Below, one piece after another: positions 8,229-16,373 of a stretch of 47,686 nucleotides of DNA. The DNA is from Methylobacterium sp. J-090 (GTDB lineage: Bacteria; Pseudomonadota; Alphaproteobacteria; Rhizobiales; Beijerinckiaceae), in the NCBI RefSeq assembly GCF_022829345.1, contig NZ_JAKSXV010000085.1:1-47686 (forward strand), given 5' to 3'. Below the pieces are notes generated by a model that did no database searches, was not told the DNA's origin, and worked only from the letters and a program-made list of their open reading frames with translations. Position numbers and translations under genes: made by a program. Positions within the stretch are counted from its first letter, which is position 1; each line of letters begins with the position of its first letter.

Positions 8229-9551
8229 ATGACCGCCGCCACGACAACCCCGCTCGCGGGCACACAGGACATCACCGAGAGCAGCGTGGTCCGCAAGGTC
8301 GCGTGGCGGTTCATGCCGCTGATCATGGTTTGCTACATGTTCGCCTTCTTCGACCGGATCAACATCAGTTTCGCCAAATTCCAGCTCCAGAGTGACCTCG
8401 GCTTCAGCAACGTCGCCTACGGGCTCGGCGCGAGCATGTTCGTCATCGGCTACGTGATCTTCGAGGTGCCCTCGAACCTGTTGCTGTACCGGGTCGGCGC
8501 GCGACGCTGGATCGCCCGGATCATGGTCTCCTGGGGCATCGCCACGGCGCTGATGATCTTCATCACCACCGAATGGCACTTCTACGTGCTGCGCTTCATC
8601 ATCGGCGCGATGGAGGCGGGCTTCGCGCCGGGCATCCTGTACTATCTCACCCTGTGGTTTCCGGCATCCTTCCGGGGCCGCGTGACCTCGTTCATGTTCG
8701 TGGCCTCCGCCTTCTCGGGCATCTTCGGGGCGCCCGTGGCCGGCCTGATCCTGGGCGGCCTCAACGGCTTCGCGGGCCTGGCCGGCTGGCAGTGGCTGTT
8801 CCTCGCCGGCGGCCTGCCCTGCCTCATCCTCGGAGCGCTGGTGTTCTTCCGTCTGGACGACCGGGTCACCGACGCGCGTTGGCTGACGCCGGCCGAGAGG
8901 GATCTGCTGTCCTCGAAGATCGCGCACCACAACCGCGACATCGGCGACCATTCCCTGTGGGGGGCGATCAAGCAGCCGGGGTTCCTGCTGATCGGGCTCA
9001 TCTACTTCCTGCTCCAGGTCGGCTCCTACGGGCTGAATTTCTGGGGTCCGGACCTGATCAAGACTGCGACCGGGGGGACGGCGGCCTCCATCGGCTTCCT
9101 CACGGCAATTCCCTATATCTGCGGTGCCATCAGCATGATCGTGATCGGGCGTATGTCCGACGCCTCGGGCGAACGGCCGAAGTTCGTGGCGGGGCTCGCC
9201 ATCGCCGCGGCCATCGGCTTCTTCGCGGCCGGATTGTTCGACAAGCAGATCGTCCCCCTGTTGTTCGCCCTGGCCCTCGTCGGCGCCGGCATCGTCGCCT
9301 CGATCCCGACCTTCTGGACGCTCCCGGCCAAGCTCGTCACCGGCGCCGGTGCGGCGGGAGGCATCGCGCTCATCAACACCCTGGGCCAGTTCGGCGGCAT
9401 CGTCAGCCCCGTCGCGGTCGGCTGGGTCAAGGACCTGACGGGATCGACCACCCCGGCGCTCTACGCCATCGGAGTGGTCTGCCTCATCGCGGCCGGGCTG
9501 GCGCTGTTCGCCATGCCGGACAGCCTGCGTCGCAGCGACCGCCAAGCCTGA
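8229..9551 (+). CDS. MFS transporter, anion:cation symporter (tartrate/phthalate-type) family
   Basis: The 440-residue protein has about twelve hydrophobic segments. The opening pattern V-A-W-R-F-M-P-L-I-M-V-C-Y-M-F-A-F-F-D-R-I-N-I-S-F-A with Y-V-I-F-E-V-P-S-N-L in helix 2 is typical of the ACS family of proton-coupled organic anion importers. A strong AGGAGG lies just ahead of the ATG at 8229. The gene sits between the lyase and the hydratase genes on the same strand, so it is the likely importer of the acid that the cluster degrades. The 176-bp gap before it contains a small hairpin (8132-8151) without a T tract. Confidence 0.9.
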   Translation: MTAATTTPLAGTQDITESSVVRKVAWRFMPLIMVCYMFAFFDRINISFAKFQLQSDLGFSNVAYGLGASMFVIGYVIFEVPSNLLLYRVGARRWIARIMVSWGIATALMIFITTEWHFYVLRFIIGAMEAGFAPGILYYLTLWFPASFRGRVTSFMFVASAFSGIFGAPVAGLILGGLNGFAGLAGWQWLFLAGGLPCLILGALVFFRLDDRVTDARWLTPAERDLLSSKIAHHNRDIGDHSLWGAIKQPGFLLIGLIYFLLQVGSYGLNFWGPDLIKTATGGTAASIGFLTAIPYICGAISMIVIGRMSDASGERPKFVAGLAIAAAIGFFAAGLFDKQIVPLLFALALVGAGIVASIPTFWTLPAKLVTGAGAAGGIALINTLGQFGGIVSPVAVGWVKDLTGSTTPALYAIGVVCLIAAGLALFAMPDSLRRSDRQA

Positions 9552-9650
9552 TCCGGCGGGCCGCGACGCCTCATCACCACCGGCGCACACCCACCCCATG
9601 GCGGGCGCCGGTCGAACCATCCTGCATCGAACGGCGACCGGGAGAGCCAC

Positions 9651-11603
9651 GTGGCCCTGAACCTGACCCAGAAACTCGTCCGGTCCCATCTCGCGGAGGG
9701 TGACCTCACCCCAGGCGGGGACATCGCCCTCACCATCGACCAGACCTTGCTCCAGGACGTCCTGGGCGGGCTCGTCATGCTGGAACTTGAGGCGATGGGC
9801 GTCGAGCGCGTGAAGGTCGGCCTGGCCGCGCAGTACATCGATCACAACCTCGTCCAGAACGACAATCTCAACGCCGACGAGCACATGTTCCTGCGCTCGG
9901 CCTGCCGCCGCTTCGGCGTGTGGTACTCGCGCCCGGGCAACGGCATCAGCCACCCCGTCCACATGCAAAGCTTCGGAAAGCCGGGGCAGACCATGGTCGG
10001 CTCCGACAGCCACACCCCGGCCGCCGGCTCGCTCTGTATGCTTGCCTTCGGTGCGGGCGGCGTCGAGGTGGCCCTGGCCATGGCCGGCCAACCCCTGAAC
10101 CTGCGCATGCCGCGCGTCTGGGGCGTACGCCTGACGGGCCGCCTGCCGGACTGGGTCAGCGCCAAGGACGTGATTTTGACCATGCTCGGGCGTCACGGCG
10201 TCGAGGGCGGTTTCGGCCGGATCATCGAGTATCACGGTCCCGGCCTCGACCACCTGACCGCCATGGACCGGCACGTCATCGCCAACATGGGCGCGGAAAT
10301 GGGCGCGACCACGAGCATCTTCCCGTCGGATCAAGCTACGAAAGCGTTCCTCGACGGCGTCGGCCGGGGCGACGACTGGGTGCCGCTCGCCGCCGACGAC
10401 GGCTGTACCTACGACGACCACGAGGAGATCGACCTCTCGACCCTCGTGCCGATGATCGCCAAGCCGTCGAGCCCCGGCAACGTCGTGCCGGTCTCGAAGG
10501 TCGCGGGCACCGAGATCTACCAGAGCTACATCGGCTCGTCGGCCAATCCCGGCTACCGCGATTTCGCGATGGCCGCCGCCATCGTGAGGGGGCGTCAGGC
10601 CCACGACCGGGTGTCGTTCGACATCAACCCCTCGACCCGTATCGTGCTGGAGACCCTGATCCGGGACGGACACCTCTCCGACCTCATCCATGCCGGCGCG
10701 CGGGTGCATCAGGCCGGCTGCAACGGCTGCATCGGCATGGGCCAGGCCCCGGCTTCAGGCCGGAACTCCCTCCGGACCGTACCACGCAACTTCCCCGGCC
10801 GCTCCGGCACGCGCGAGGACAGCGTGTTCCTATGCAGCCCGGAGACCGCCGCCGCCTCCGCCCTGACCGGCGTTATCACCGATCCGCGCACCCTCAGGAT
10901 CCCCTATCCCCAGATCGGGACGCCGGAGATGGTACGGGGCAACGCGACGATGCTGCTGGCGCCCCTGCCGGAGGCGGAGGCGCGGGAGGTCGCCCTCGAG
11001 AAGTCCGCGAACATCACGACGCTTCCCGAACTCGGCAAGCTCGGAGCCTCAATCCGGGTGCCGGTGCTCCTGAAGACCGGCGACGACATCTCGACCGACG
11101 ACATCATGCCGGCGGGCGCGCGGGTGATGCCCTACTGGTCGAACATCCCCAAGACGTCGGAATTCACCTTCGAACCCCTCGACGATACCTACCCGGGGCG
11201 TACGAAACAGGGCGGGCGGGAGCGCGCCGGACACGCCATCGTCGGCGGTAGCAATTACGGACAAGGGTCGAGCCGGGAGAATGCGGCGCTGGCGCCGCGC
11301 TACCTCGGGTTGGAAACGGTGCTGGCCAAGAGCTTCGCCCGGATTCACTGGCAGAACCTCATCAATTTCGGCGTGCTCCCGCTTACCTTCGTGGACCCTG
11401 CCGACTACGACCGGCTCGAACTCGGCGATGTCATCGAAATCGAGGATGTGTCCGGAGCGCTCTCCAACGGCAACGAAGTCCAAGCCACCCTAAGTGGCGG
11501 CAAGGATGGAATCCGGTTGCGCCACGACCTCTCTCCGCGACAGATCGAGATCCTCCTGGAGGGCGGTGTCATCAACTGGGTCCGCACACGGATCAAGGCA
11601 TGA
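9651..11603 (+). CDS. Aconitase-family hydratase (Aquifex-type), atypical cluster ligands
   Basis: The 650-residue protein starts at a GTG and has the short aconitase layout with the swivel domain fused at the C-terminus. Recognisable parts are I-D-Q-T-L-L-Q-D near residue 30, G-S-D-S-H-T-P near 120, G-C-N-G-C-I-G-M-G-Q-A-P at 356-367, R-N-F-P-G-R-S-G-T, D-D-I-S-T-D-D near 480 and S-N-Y-G-Q-G-S-S-R-E in the swivel domain. Members isomerise or hydrate acids such as citrate, isopropylmalate or citraconate using a [4Fe-4S] cluster. Two cluster cysteines (C357, C360) are present, but the usual G-S-C-T-N reads G-S-S-A-N (S297). In this cluster it probably hydrates the imported unsaturated acid, or forms it, before CoA transfer. 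Confidence 0.85.
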   Translation: MALNLTQKLVRSHLAEGDLTPGGDIALTIDQTLLQDVLGGLVMLELEAMGVERVKVGLAAQYIDHNLVQNDNLNADEHMFLRSACRRFGVWYSRPGNGISHPVHMQSFGKPGQTMVGSDSHTPAAGSLCMLAFGAGGVEVALAMAGQPLNLRMPRVWGVRLTGRLPDWVSAKDVILTMLGRHGVEGGFGRIIEYHGPGLDHLTAMDRHVIANMGAEMGATTSIFPSDQATKAFLDGVGRGDDWVPLAADDGCTYDDHEEIDLSTLVPMIAKPSSPGNVVPVSKVAGTEIYQSYIGSSANPGYRDFAMAAAIVRGRQAHDRVSFDINPSTRIVLETLIRDGHLSDLIHAGARVHQAGCNGCIGMGQAPASGRNSLRTVPRNFPGRSGTREDSVFLCSPETAAASALTGVITDPRTLRIPYPQIGTPEMVRGNATMLLAPLPEAEAREVALEKSANITTLPELGKLGASIRVPVLLKTGDDISTDDIMPAGARVMPYWSNIPKTSEFTFEPLDDTYPGRTKQGGRERAGHAIVGGSNYGQGSSRENAALAPRYLGLETVLAKSFARIHWQNLINFGVLPLTFVDPADYDRLELGDVIEIEDVSGALSNGNEVQATLSGGKDGIRLRHDLSPRQIEILLEGGVINWVRTRIKA

Positions 11604-12169
11604 TGCTCCACCGAACGGTTTTTCGATCCTGACCAGTGGTCTTGGAAGACCACAGGGCAAGGGGTTGCCGGACGCTGAGGTCGATGAGCTGCTAAAAGAG
11701 CGTACCCTCGAATCTGAGACGGCAACATCCAAATAGAGCTAAACACCGAACCAAAGCGGACAGGCAGTAAAACATCGAGGTTCCGTGAGAACGAGAGAGC
11801 AATAGAAAGAAATTCTCTCTGATACCATGAGTTCCGGCGTGATATGCATCCAAATGGCGCCAAAACCATTCTTCACCCCCCATGAATATTTGTTGTTGGG
11901 AAAATGTTCACCAATATTGGAGGGCGTCGGCGCTTTTACAGGGCCCGCACCCGTTCCGGCCATAGATCTCTGTCCACCAAACTGCCGGGAAGCGGACCTT
12001 CCTAGTGGTTGAGCCCTGACGGTCGAGTTCGTTGGGTGTTTCGGTTTGAGTTCTGTCCTGCGGATTTGGCGGGATGCGAAGTGATATCTCTTTTGCGCTC
12101 TCCACCTCGGATCGACGTCGACTCGAATCACTAGTTGCGGATCGAAACACGCCGTAGAAGCACCTCTGG
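11604..12169. other. Non-coding stretch between the catabolic cluster and IS remnants
   Basis: No open frame here resembles a known protein. The base composition falls toward the right, as expected at the edge of acquired DNA. The only clear structure is the palindrome at 11636-11653. A minus-strand open frame at 11739-12131 has no ribosome-binding site and no family resemblance and is not called. Confidence 0.45.
11636..11653. promoter_or_regulatory. 18-bp near-perfect palindrome downstream of the hydratase gene
   Basis: GTGGTCTTGGAAGACCAC has 8-bp arms around a central GG. No T tract follows on either strand, so it is not an intrinsic terminator. The T-G-G-T...A-C-C-A arms recall operators of GntR/FCD regulators, and part of such a regulator is encoded at the left edge of the window, but no link is proven. 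Confidence 0.3.
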
Positions 12170-12277
12170 CGCGCCCTTATCGTGCAGGTGAGCGACTGAG
12201 GGCTCGGGACGCACGCGATCACGCGTGAGGCGGGCGTGTCCAAGACCGCAGTCTGGCGCTGGCAGAACCACTTCTCC
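12170..12277 (+). pseudogene. IS630-family transposase remnant (N-terminal helix-turn-helix)
   Basis: One frame reads R-A-L-I-V-Q-V-S-D, then a stop, then G-L-G-T-H-A-I-T-R-E-A-G-V-S-K-T-A-V-W-R-W-Q-N-H-F. The second part is the helix-turn-helix of IS630-type transposases, in which V-S-K-x-x-V-x-R-W-x-x-R-F is characteristic. There is an internal stop and the coding ends abruptly at about 12277, where an oppositely oriented IS3 remnant begins. No catalytic DDE region is present. It is a short dead fragment marking past insertion activity. Confidence 0.7.
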
Positions 12278-12429
12278 GGCACGCCCATGCCGACGAACTG
12301 CTTCTTCCAGCGATAAAAAATCGGCCCGGACATACCAATCTTCCAGCAGACCTCGTCCACCGTTGTACCGTGCTCCGCCTGCCTGAGGGCGAAAGCGCTC
12401 TGTTCGTTCGTGAAGGGTTTGCGAGGCAT
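12277..12429 (-). pseudogene. IS3-family (IS407-like) OrfA transposase remnant
   Basis: From an ATG at 12429 the frame encodes M-P-R-K-P-F-T-N-E-Q, then F-A-L-R-Q-A-E-H-G-T-T-V-D-E-V, then F-Y-R-W-K-K-Q-F-V-G-M-G-V-P-E. This is the N-terminal half of the OrfA helix-turn-helix protein of IS407-group elements. After the G-V-P-E motif the frame runs into unrelated sequence, exactly where the plus-strand IS630 fragment ends. The leucine-zipper half, OrfB and inverted repeats are missing, so the piece cannot transpose. Confidence 0.75.
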
Positions 12430-12857
12430 GGCATCCACCCTCCTTCAGGGTTCAGGATCCCAAAAAACTTGCGCTCAGCGCCGATCAGTTTGCGGGGTCA
12501 GGGTTACCCTCCTGCGCACGAACGATACGAGCGGAATGAAATATAAACCTAATACACCCATAACTAAGTGAAAACCCATTTTCTTACTAATTTCACCATT
12601 CATTTACTTTTGCAGAAGTCCTGTCAATTCGAAACGATTATATTTTATCATGTTTTCGCTTCATGTTTTATTAAATGTCATAGCATGTCGTTCGCACGGT
12701 CATGCGATAGATCTTCATCATTGTATGGAATGACGGTGCGTTGATGTCCGTGACTTGGTTGGACTGGTTTTCCTGGACGCGTTGTGCATTGCAACGCCGC
12801 GTCTACCGCGAAGAAGGCCGCTCTTTGCCAGTCGGACTAAAGACCACTGAGGGAGCG
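12430..12857. other. AT-rich leader upstream of the AcrVA2-like gene
   Basis: The part from about 12530 to 12740 is far richer in A and T than anything else in this half of the window, with runs such as TTATATTTTATCATG. It has no gene I recognise. It is foreign in composition and probably carries the promoter of the gene starting at 12858. An open frame continuous with that gene reaches back to a TTG at 12741 but lacks a ribosome-binding site. Confidence 0.5.
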
Positions 12858-13835
12858 ATGCGCGTCATCACCCAGCAGTGTGCGCTCAAGGTTTTGGACG
12901 CACAACGTGAAGGCTGGGCAGTGCCTGAGACTGAGAGGCTTCTCTCAATCTTGTTTCCTTATTTCATGCCCCGGATTCCTACGTCGTTGGGGGAGTCGCC
13001 CTGCAACCTGCGCCTAGAGCGCTCCGTCGTAGAGCCACTCCTTCAAATCGCCTCGCGCAATCCCGCCATTACAGACTGGTTGGATGTGTGCCAGGATGTA
13101 CCACTGATCTACATCGATCTGCCTAGCAATTCATGGATGATTTCGGACTCGGTGCAGGTACAAGCGATTTTTGTTGATAACGGTATTGGCGGTTCAGACG
13201 ATTTCATGCTCTTCATTGATGAAGAGCCGCGCTCGACCGTGACGGTCCTGCTTGCGCCGAGAGGCAAACGTTGCAAACGCCGGCTTGTATGGGCGATGGG
13301 TACCGATAGGTTTCATAACGAGTTGAACGGGGGAACTCCGGACGACCAAGCCGAAACCATTCCGTCTACGCTCGAATTAGTCGCGACGAGTGGACTTAGC
13401 GTCCCGGAATTTTGCCGCCTCGTTGAGAGCGTGATCGCGGCTTCGCTTTTCCAGCGTCACTCGCTCCGCGCGGCCATGCTGCCCGTCGCGCACGTCGGCG
13501 GTTTGCCGCGCGACTCGGTGCAACGTGCTGCGTACATGCGTGAATATGATGGAGCAGACCGCAGAGCCAGGAACAGGGAAGAGGTACGGTCTTTATTTCG
13601 GATCGAGCGCGTTGGGCTTGTACCTGAGGAAGTGCAGCGACGCATGCCCATAGAGGCGGTGAGAACCGGGCATGGTCCTTTGCTCTGCTCCGTGTGGGTG
13701 CGAGGCCATTATCGCAATCAAAAGCATGGACCGGGCCTTGGTCTCACGAAGCAAATTTGGATCGAACCTCATCGTAAGGGGCCGGAAGAGGTTTCGCCCC
13801 GACACCCGATGAGCTTAATTGGACGAGCGCCATAG
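12858..13835 (+). CDS. AcrVA2-like (anti-CRISPR-related) protein, putative
   Basis: The ATG at 12858 follows GAGGGAGCG, a good ribosome-binding site, and gives 325 residues; an in-frame extension to 12741 is possible but less likely. No enzyme motif is visible. The C-terminal third contains V-R-G-H-Y-R-N-Q-K-H-G-P-G followed by K-Q-I-W-I-E-P-H, and an earlier strand reads P-L-I-Y-I-D-L. These resemble, from memory, the R-G-H-W...G-x-G...R-W-x-P end and Y-V-D-I core of the AcrVA2 family (Moraxella AcrVA2 is 322 aa), whose members inhibit Cas12a and occur widely on plasmids and phages. Codon use is unlike the neighbours and the gene lies in a decayed mobile region. Function is inferred; no Cas gene is in the window. 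Confidence 0.55.
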   Translation: MRVITQQCALKVLDAQREGWAVPETERLLSILFPYFMPRIPTSLGESPCNLRLERSVVEPLLQIASRNPAITDWLDVCQDVPLIYIDLPSNSWMISDSVQVQAIFVDNGIGGSDDFMLFIDEEPRSTVTVLLAPRGKRCKRRLVWAMGTDRFHNELNGGTPDDQAETIPSTLELVATSGLSVPEFCRLVESVIAASLFQRHSLRAAMLPVAHVGGLPRDSVQRAAYMREYDGADRRARNREEVRSLFRIERVGLVPEEVQRRMPIEAVRTGHGPLLCSVWVRGHYRNQKHGPGLGLTKQIWIEPHRKGPEEVSPRHPMSLIGRAP

Positions 13836-14027
13836 CTCCTTCAAGCCGATGCTGTGCTATCGTCGCTCATCATGGTTCGAGACGCGGTCCGGATCGGTCT
13901 CGGGGCTGAATGCCTGCAAATCTCTTTGGTTCGCCACGCCCCATCCGCGGGAACACTGGTTCGGTGGGGCGACGTCGATGGTCCCGCCATCGCGCTCTGG
14001 ACGCTCTATCCCTCTCGCCGACCGATC

Positions 14028-14330
14028 GGTCCGAACGATTATGTGGCCTACGCCTTTGCGAAAGGTGCTGTCGAAACCGTGTCGATCGGCTTTGCAAAGA
14101 AGGTCGCGCGAGGGTATCCGGGTGAACCGCGCGCGGCCCGGCCAAATCTACACGGAGATGTACGCAAGCGGTGAATGACCCGGACGCGTCGATCGCGTGA
14201 AGGGCAGCATCCCGACTGGACGCGTTGGAGTGCCCGAAGAGGTCGCCCGCGCGCTCATTTGGCGGCCGGTCCGGCGACCTCGTTCGTCGCCGCCACCTGT
14301 CTGGACGTCACGGGCGGCAAGGGATCGCGA
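14028..14330 (+). pseudogene. Short-chain dehydrogenase/reductase remnant with several frameshifts
   Basis: Four consecutive pieces in shifting frames rebuild the second half of an SDR protein. They are G-P-N-D-Y-V-A-Y-A-F-A-K-G-A-V-E-T (catalytic Y-x-x-x-K), then V-N-R-A-R-P-G-Q-I-Y-T-E-M followed by a TGA, then V-K-G-S-I-P-T-G-R-V-G-V-P-E-E-V-A-R-A, and finally A-G-P-A-T-S-F-V-A-A-T-C-L-D-V-T-G-G-K. The order and spacing match FabG-like oxidoreductases. At least three frame changes and one stop make it non-functional. The cofactor-binding half is absent. Confidence 0.75.
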
Positions 14331-15111
14331 CTTAATGAACGTCCCAGCGTGCAGCTCGTTGGGCACCGTTTGCGGGAGAGCCCGGTCCGCCGTGAGCTCT
14401 CCTGAACCCTCACCCCGCCACATGATGAAGTAAAATATCGTCGAAGCGCCTGTGCCTGCGGTGGTTCTCGTTCCATTATGAGAGAGACGGCGTGGGGAGG
14501 GAAAAGGCAGGCCTGATCCCAGAAGGAGATCGTAATACGGCAATCTTCTGAATTCGACGTCTGGCGACACGCCACGACGAACGGAGGGCTTCGGAAGACT
14601 TTTACGAGAAGGCTCATGTCGCCGATGGGGATGGCGGCGGGGCGCCGCTGCGGGGGATCTCGACGTCAGAGTCTGGCTGCTCCCGGCTGACAAACTGAAC
14701 ACCCGGGTACTCAGCGATCCAGTGCAAGATCAGGCGCGAGGACGCTGAAGGAGACACCCCTGAAGCATGCAACGGACGCTCGGCTGAGTCGACTTGACCA
14801 CCGGAGGCGGGGACCGCTTTCGAGAACAGGGCGTGGAACTGATGTTCACACACATCAAGCAGGGCAGGGGGAGTCCGACGGTTCCTGCTAAGCGGCCTCA
14901 ATCGAAAACAGGGCGAATGCGCGATGGCCTGCACCAATCATAGACTTCTCAAGCTGACGAAGGCCAAGCGCTGAGCGCAAAGTCACCGTTGCGTCTGACC
15001 GGCTTCCAAGGCTGATTTCATCGCGCAAACTCCTTTTACTCGGCGGCTTCCCGGCCGAGGCGGGAGGCCGCCCGACACGATGTTTCCACGGCGTCAGTGG
15101 ATCGCTCGTCA
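14331..15111. other. Gene-poor stretch before the divergent integrase
   Basis: Several short open frames exist on both strands, but none has a convincing start site or a recognisable product. The stretch lies between the SDR remnant and the 3' end of the recombinase gene and probably consists of decayed sequence. Confidence 0.4.
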
Positions 15112-16305
15112 TTAGGAACGCCTGTTCGTCCAATCACGAGAATCACGATCTGGCGGGTCACGAGGCTGACGAACGCGATCGAGTGCCAATCTTTGCGTCA
15201 TATCTTCGATGCGCGCTTTATAGGTCTCGAACCATTCAGCGGTCTTGTCCGATGGGCTAGCGACAGCGTCGGGCCGAACATCCGGCTCCGGCAGCGGCTC
15301 GAATTCGAGCGGCGGATCCGCAGAGGCGCTGCTAGCCAAGAGGTCGGTGCCCGGTTCGACCAGGGTGTTCGGCGCAGCCAAAGCCGTATCGGCACGCACC
15401 GGCACAACGATGGGTTCAGGTCGCTCCGTTAACTCCCATCCCGATGCTGCACGCGCGTAGTGGGTGCGGGCGGTGCGCATCGAGAGATGGCCGGCGAGCG
15501 CCGCGATCTCCTCGGCCGAGAAACCGGATTTCTCCCAGGTCGCGATGGCGACGTGACGAAACGAATAGAGGGCGAGGCGGCGCCCTCCCGCGGCGAGTGA
15601 GGCGCGAGCCAGGGATGAGGCGAGACCGTTCCGCCATCGGGCGAAAGCCTGTGGGTTTCCGGGTGCCGGTGCCAGTCGGACCAGGATGCGGATCGCGGCG
15701 ATGACGGCGTTCGGATAGTTTTTCAGGTCGAGCCGACGCCATCTGTCCTGGCCGTTGCCGAGCTTGGCATTCGGGATAGCGAGGATCGTCCCCTCCACGG
15801 TGGCACCGCAAAGTTCGACCGGGCGGAATCCCACGCGTGGCTCGACCAATGTGTAAAGTGCGGCTGCCGCCGCGGTCATGGTCCGGTCGCGCAGCGCGAG
15901 CTTTTTGAGGTGAACAAAAGCGAGCCCAGCCTCCACCTCGGTAGGATCCTTGATTCGCCGGCTTGCGCCGCGTGGCTCTGCGGGGCGTCCGCGACGGGAC
16001 AAAAGCGCTGCTTCGATCCGCATCATCGTCGGCTCGGGTTCGCAGATGGCCCCGGCCCGACGAGCGGCACGGACGATAACGGAGACGATCACTCGCAAAT
16101 CTTCGAGGTAGCGCCGGGTCGTCGAGGGTCTCAGCTTCGATGCGATATCCTTGGGCGCCCCTTCTACATCTTGCACCAAGGCCTGGAGCGGGCAAACCTG
16201 CGGGAAAGCGGCAATCGCGCGTTCCAGATGTTTTCGCCCCTCCAAGTAGTAGCTCGCCCGCGTTGAACTGGAACGCATTTTCACCCGACGGGGTGGTCGT
16301 AACAT
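15112..16305 (-). CDS. Divergent tyrosine recombinase (site-specific integrase family)
   Basis: The 397-residue product has a helical N-terminal arm-type region and a C-terminal catalytic domain. Box I reads R-V-G-F-R-P-V-E-L. A lysine lies in N-A-K-L-G-N-G-Q. Box II reads L-Y-S-F-R-H-V-A-I-A-T-W, and the last motifs are L-A-G-H-L-S-M-R-T-A-R and T-H-Y-A-R with the candidate nucleophile Tyr. The usual H-x-x-R of box II appears as Y-S-F-R, a replaced histidine. After the tyrosine there is a proline-rich tail of about 100 residues. GGGAGA lies 8-13 bases ahead of the ATG at 16305. Three spaced 12-bp repeats lie immediately upstream. It may be an island- or plasmid-borne recombinase rather than a classical phage integrase. 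Confidence 0.75.
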   Translation of the reverse strand: MLRPPRRVKMRSSSTRASYYLEGRKHLERAIAAFPQVCPLQALVQDVEGAPKDIASKLRPSTTRRYLEDLRVIVSVIVRAARRAGAICEPEPTMMRIEAALLSRRGRPAEPRGASRRIKDPTEVEAGLAFVHLKKLALRDRTMTAAAAALYTLVEPRVGFRPVELCGATVEGTILAIPNAKLGNGQDRWRRLDLKNYPNAVIAAIRILVRLAPAPGNPQAFARWRNGLASSLARASLAAGGRRLALYSFRHVAIATWEKSGFSAEEIAALAGHLSMRTARTHYARAASGWELTERPEPIVVPVRADTALAAPNTLVEPGTDLLASSASADPPLEFEPLPEPDVRPDAVASPSDKTAEWFETYKARIEDMTQRLALDRVRQPRDPPDRDSRDWTNRRS

Positions 16306-16319
16306 CTACGTTGTCTCCC

Positions 16320-16373
16320 GTTAGTCGACGGTGCCCCTGCGTTAGTCGACGGCGAGTTCGCGTTAGTCGACGG
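16320..16373. repeat. Three 12-bp iteron-like repeats at 21-bp spacing
   Basis: GTTAGTCGACGG occurs at 16320-16331, 16341-16352 and 16362-16373, each copy beginning 21 bp after the last, that is two helical turns. The flanking 9-bp spacers differ. The core contains the palindrome GTCGAC. The array lies 15-68 bp upstream of the recombinase start, so it may be an operator, recombinase arm sites or replication-type iterons. Confidence 0.85.

Noticed and set aside
8169..10709. Long minus-strand open frame opposite the MFS and aconitase-like genes
   Set aside because: It is the antisense frame of two well-supported genes; the product is rich in Arg, Gly, His and Asp and matches nothing, as expected for a GC-rich shadow.
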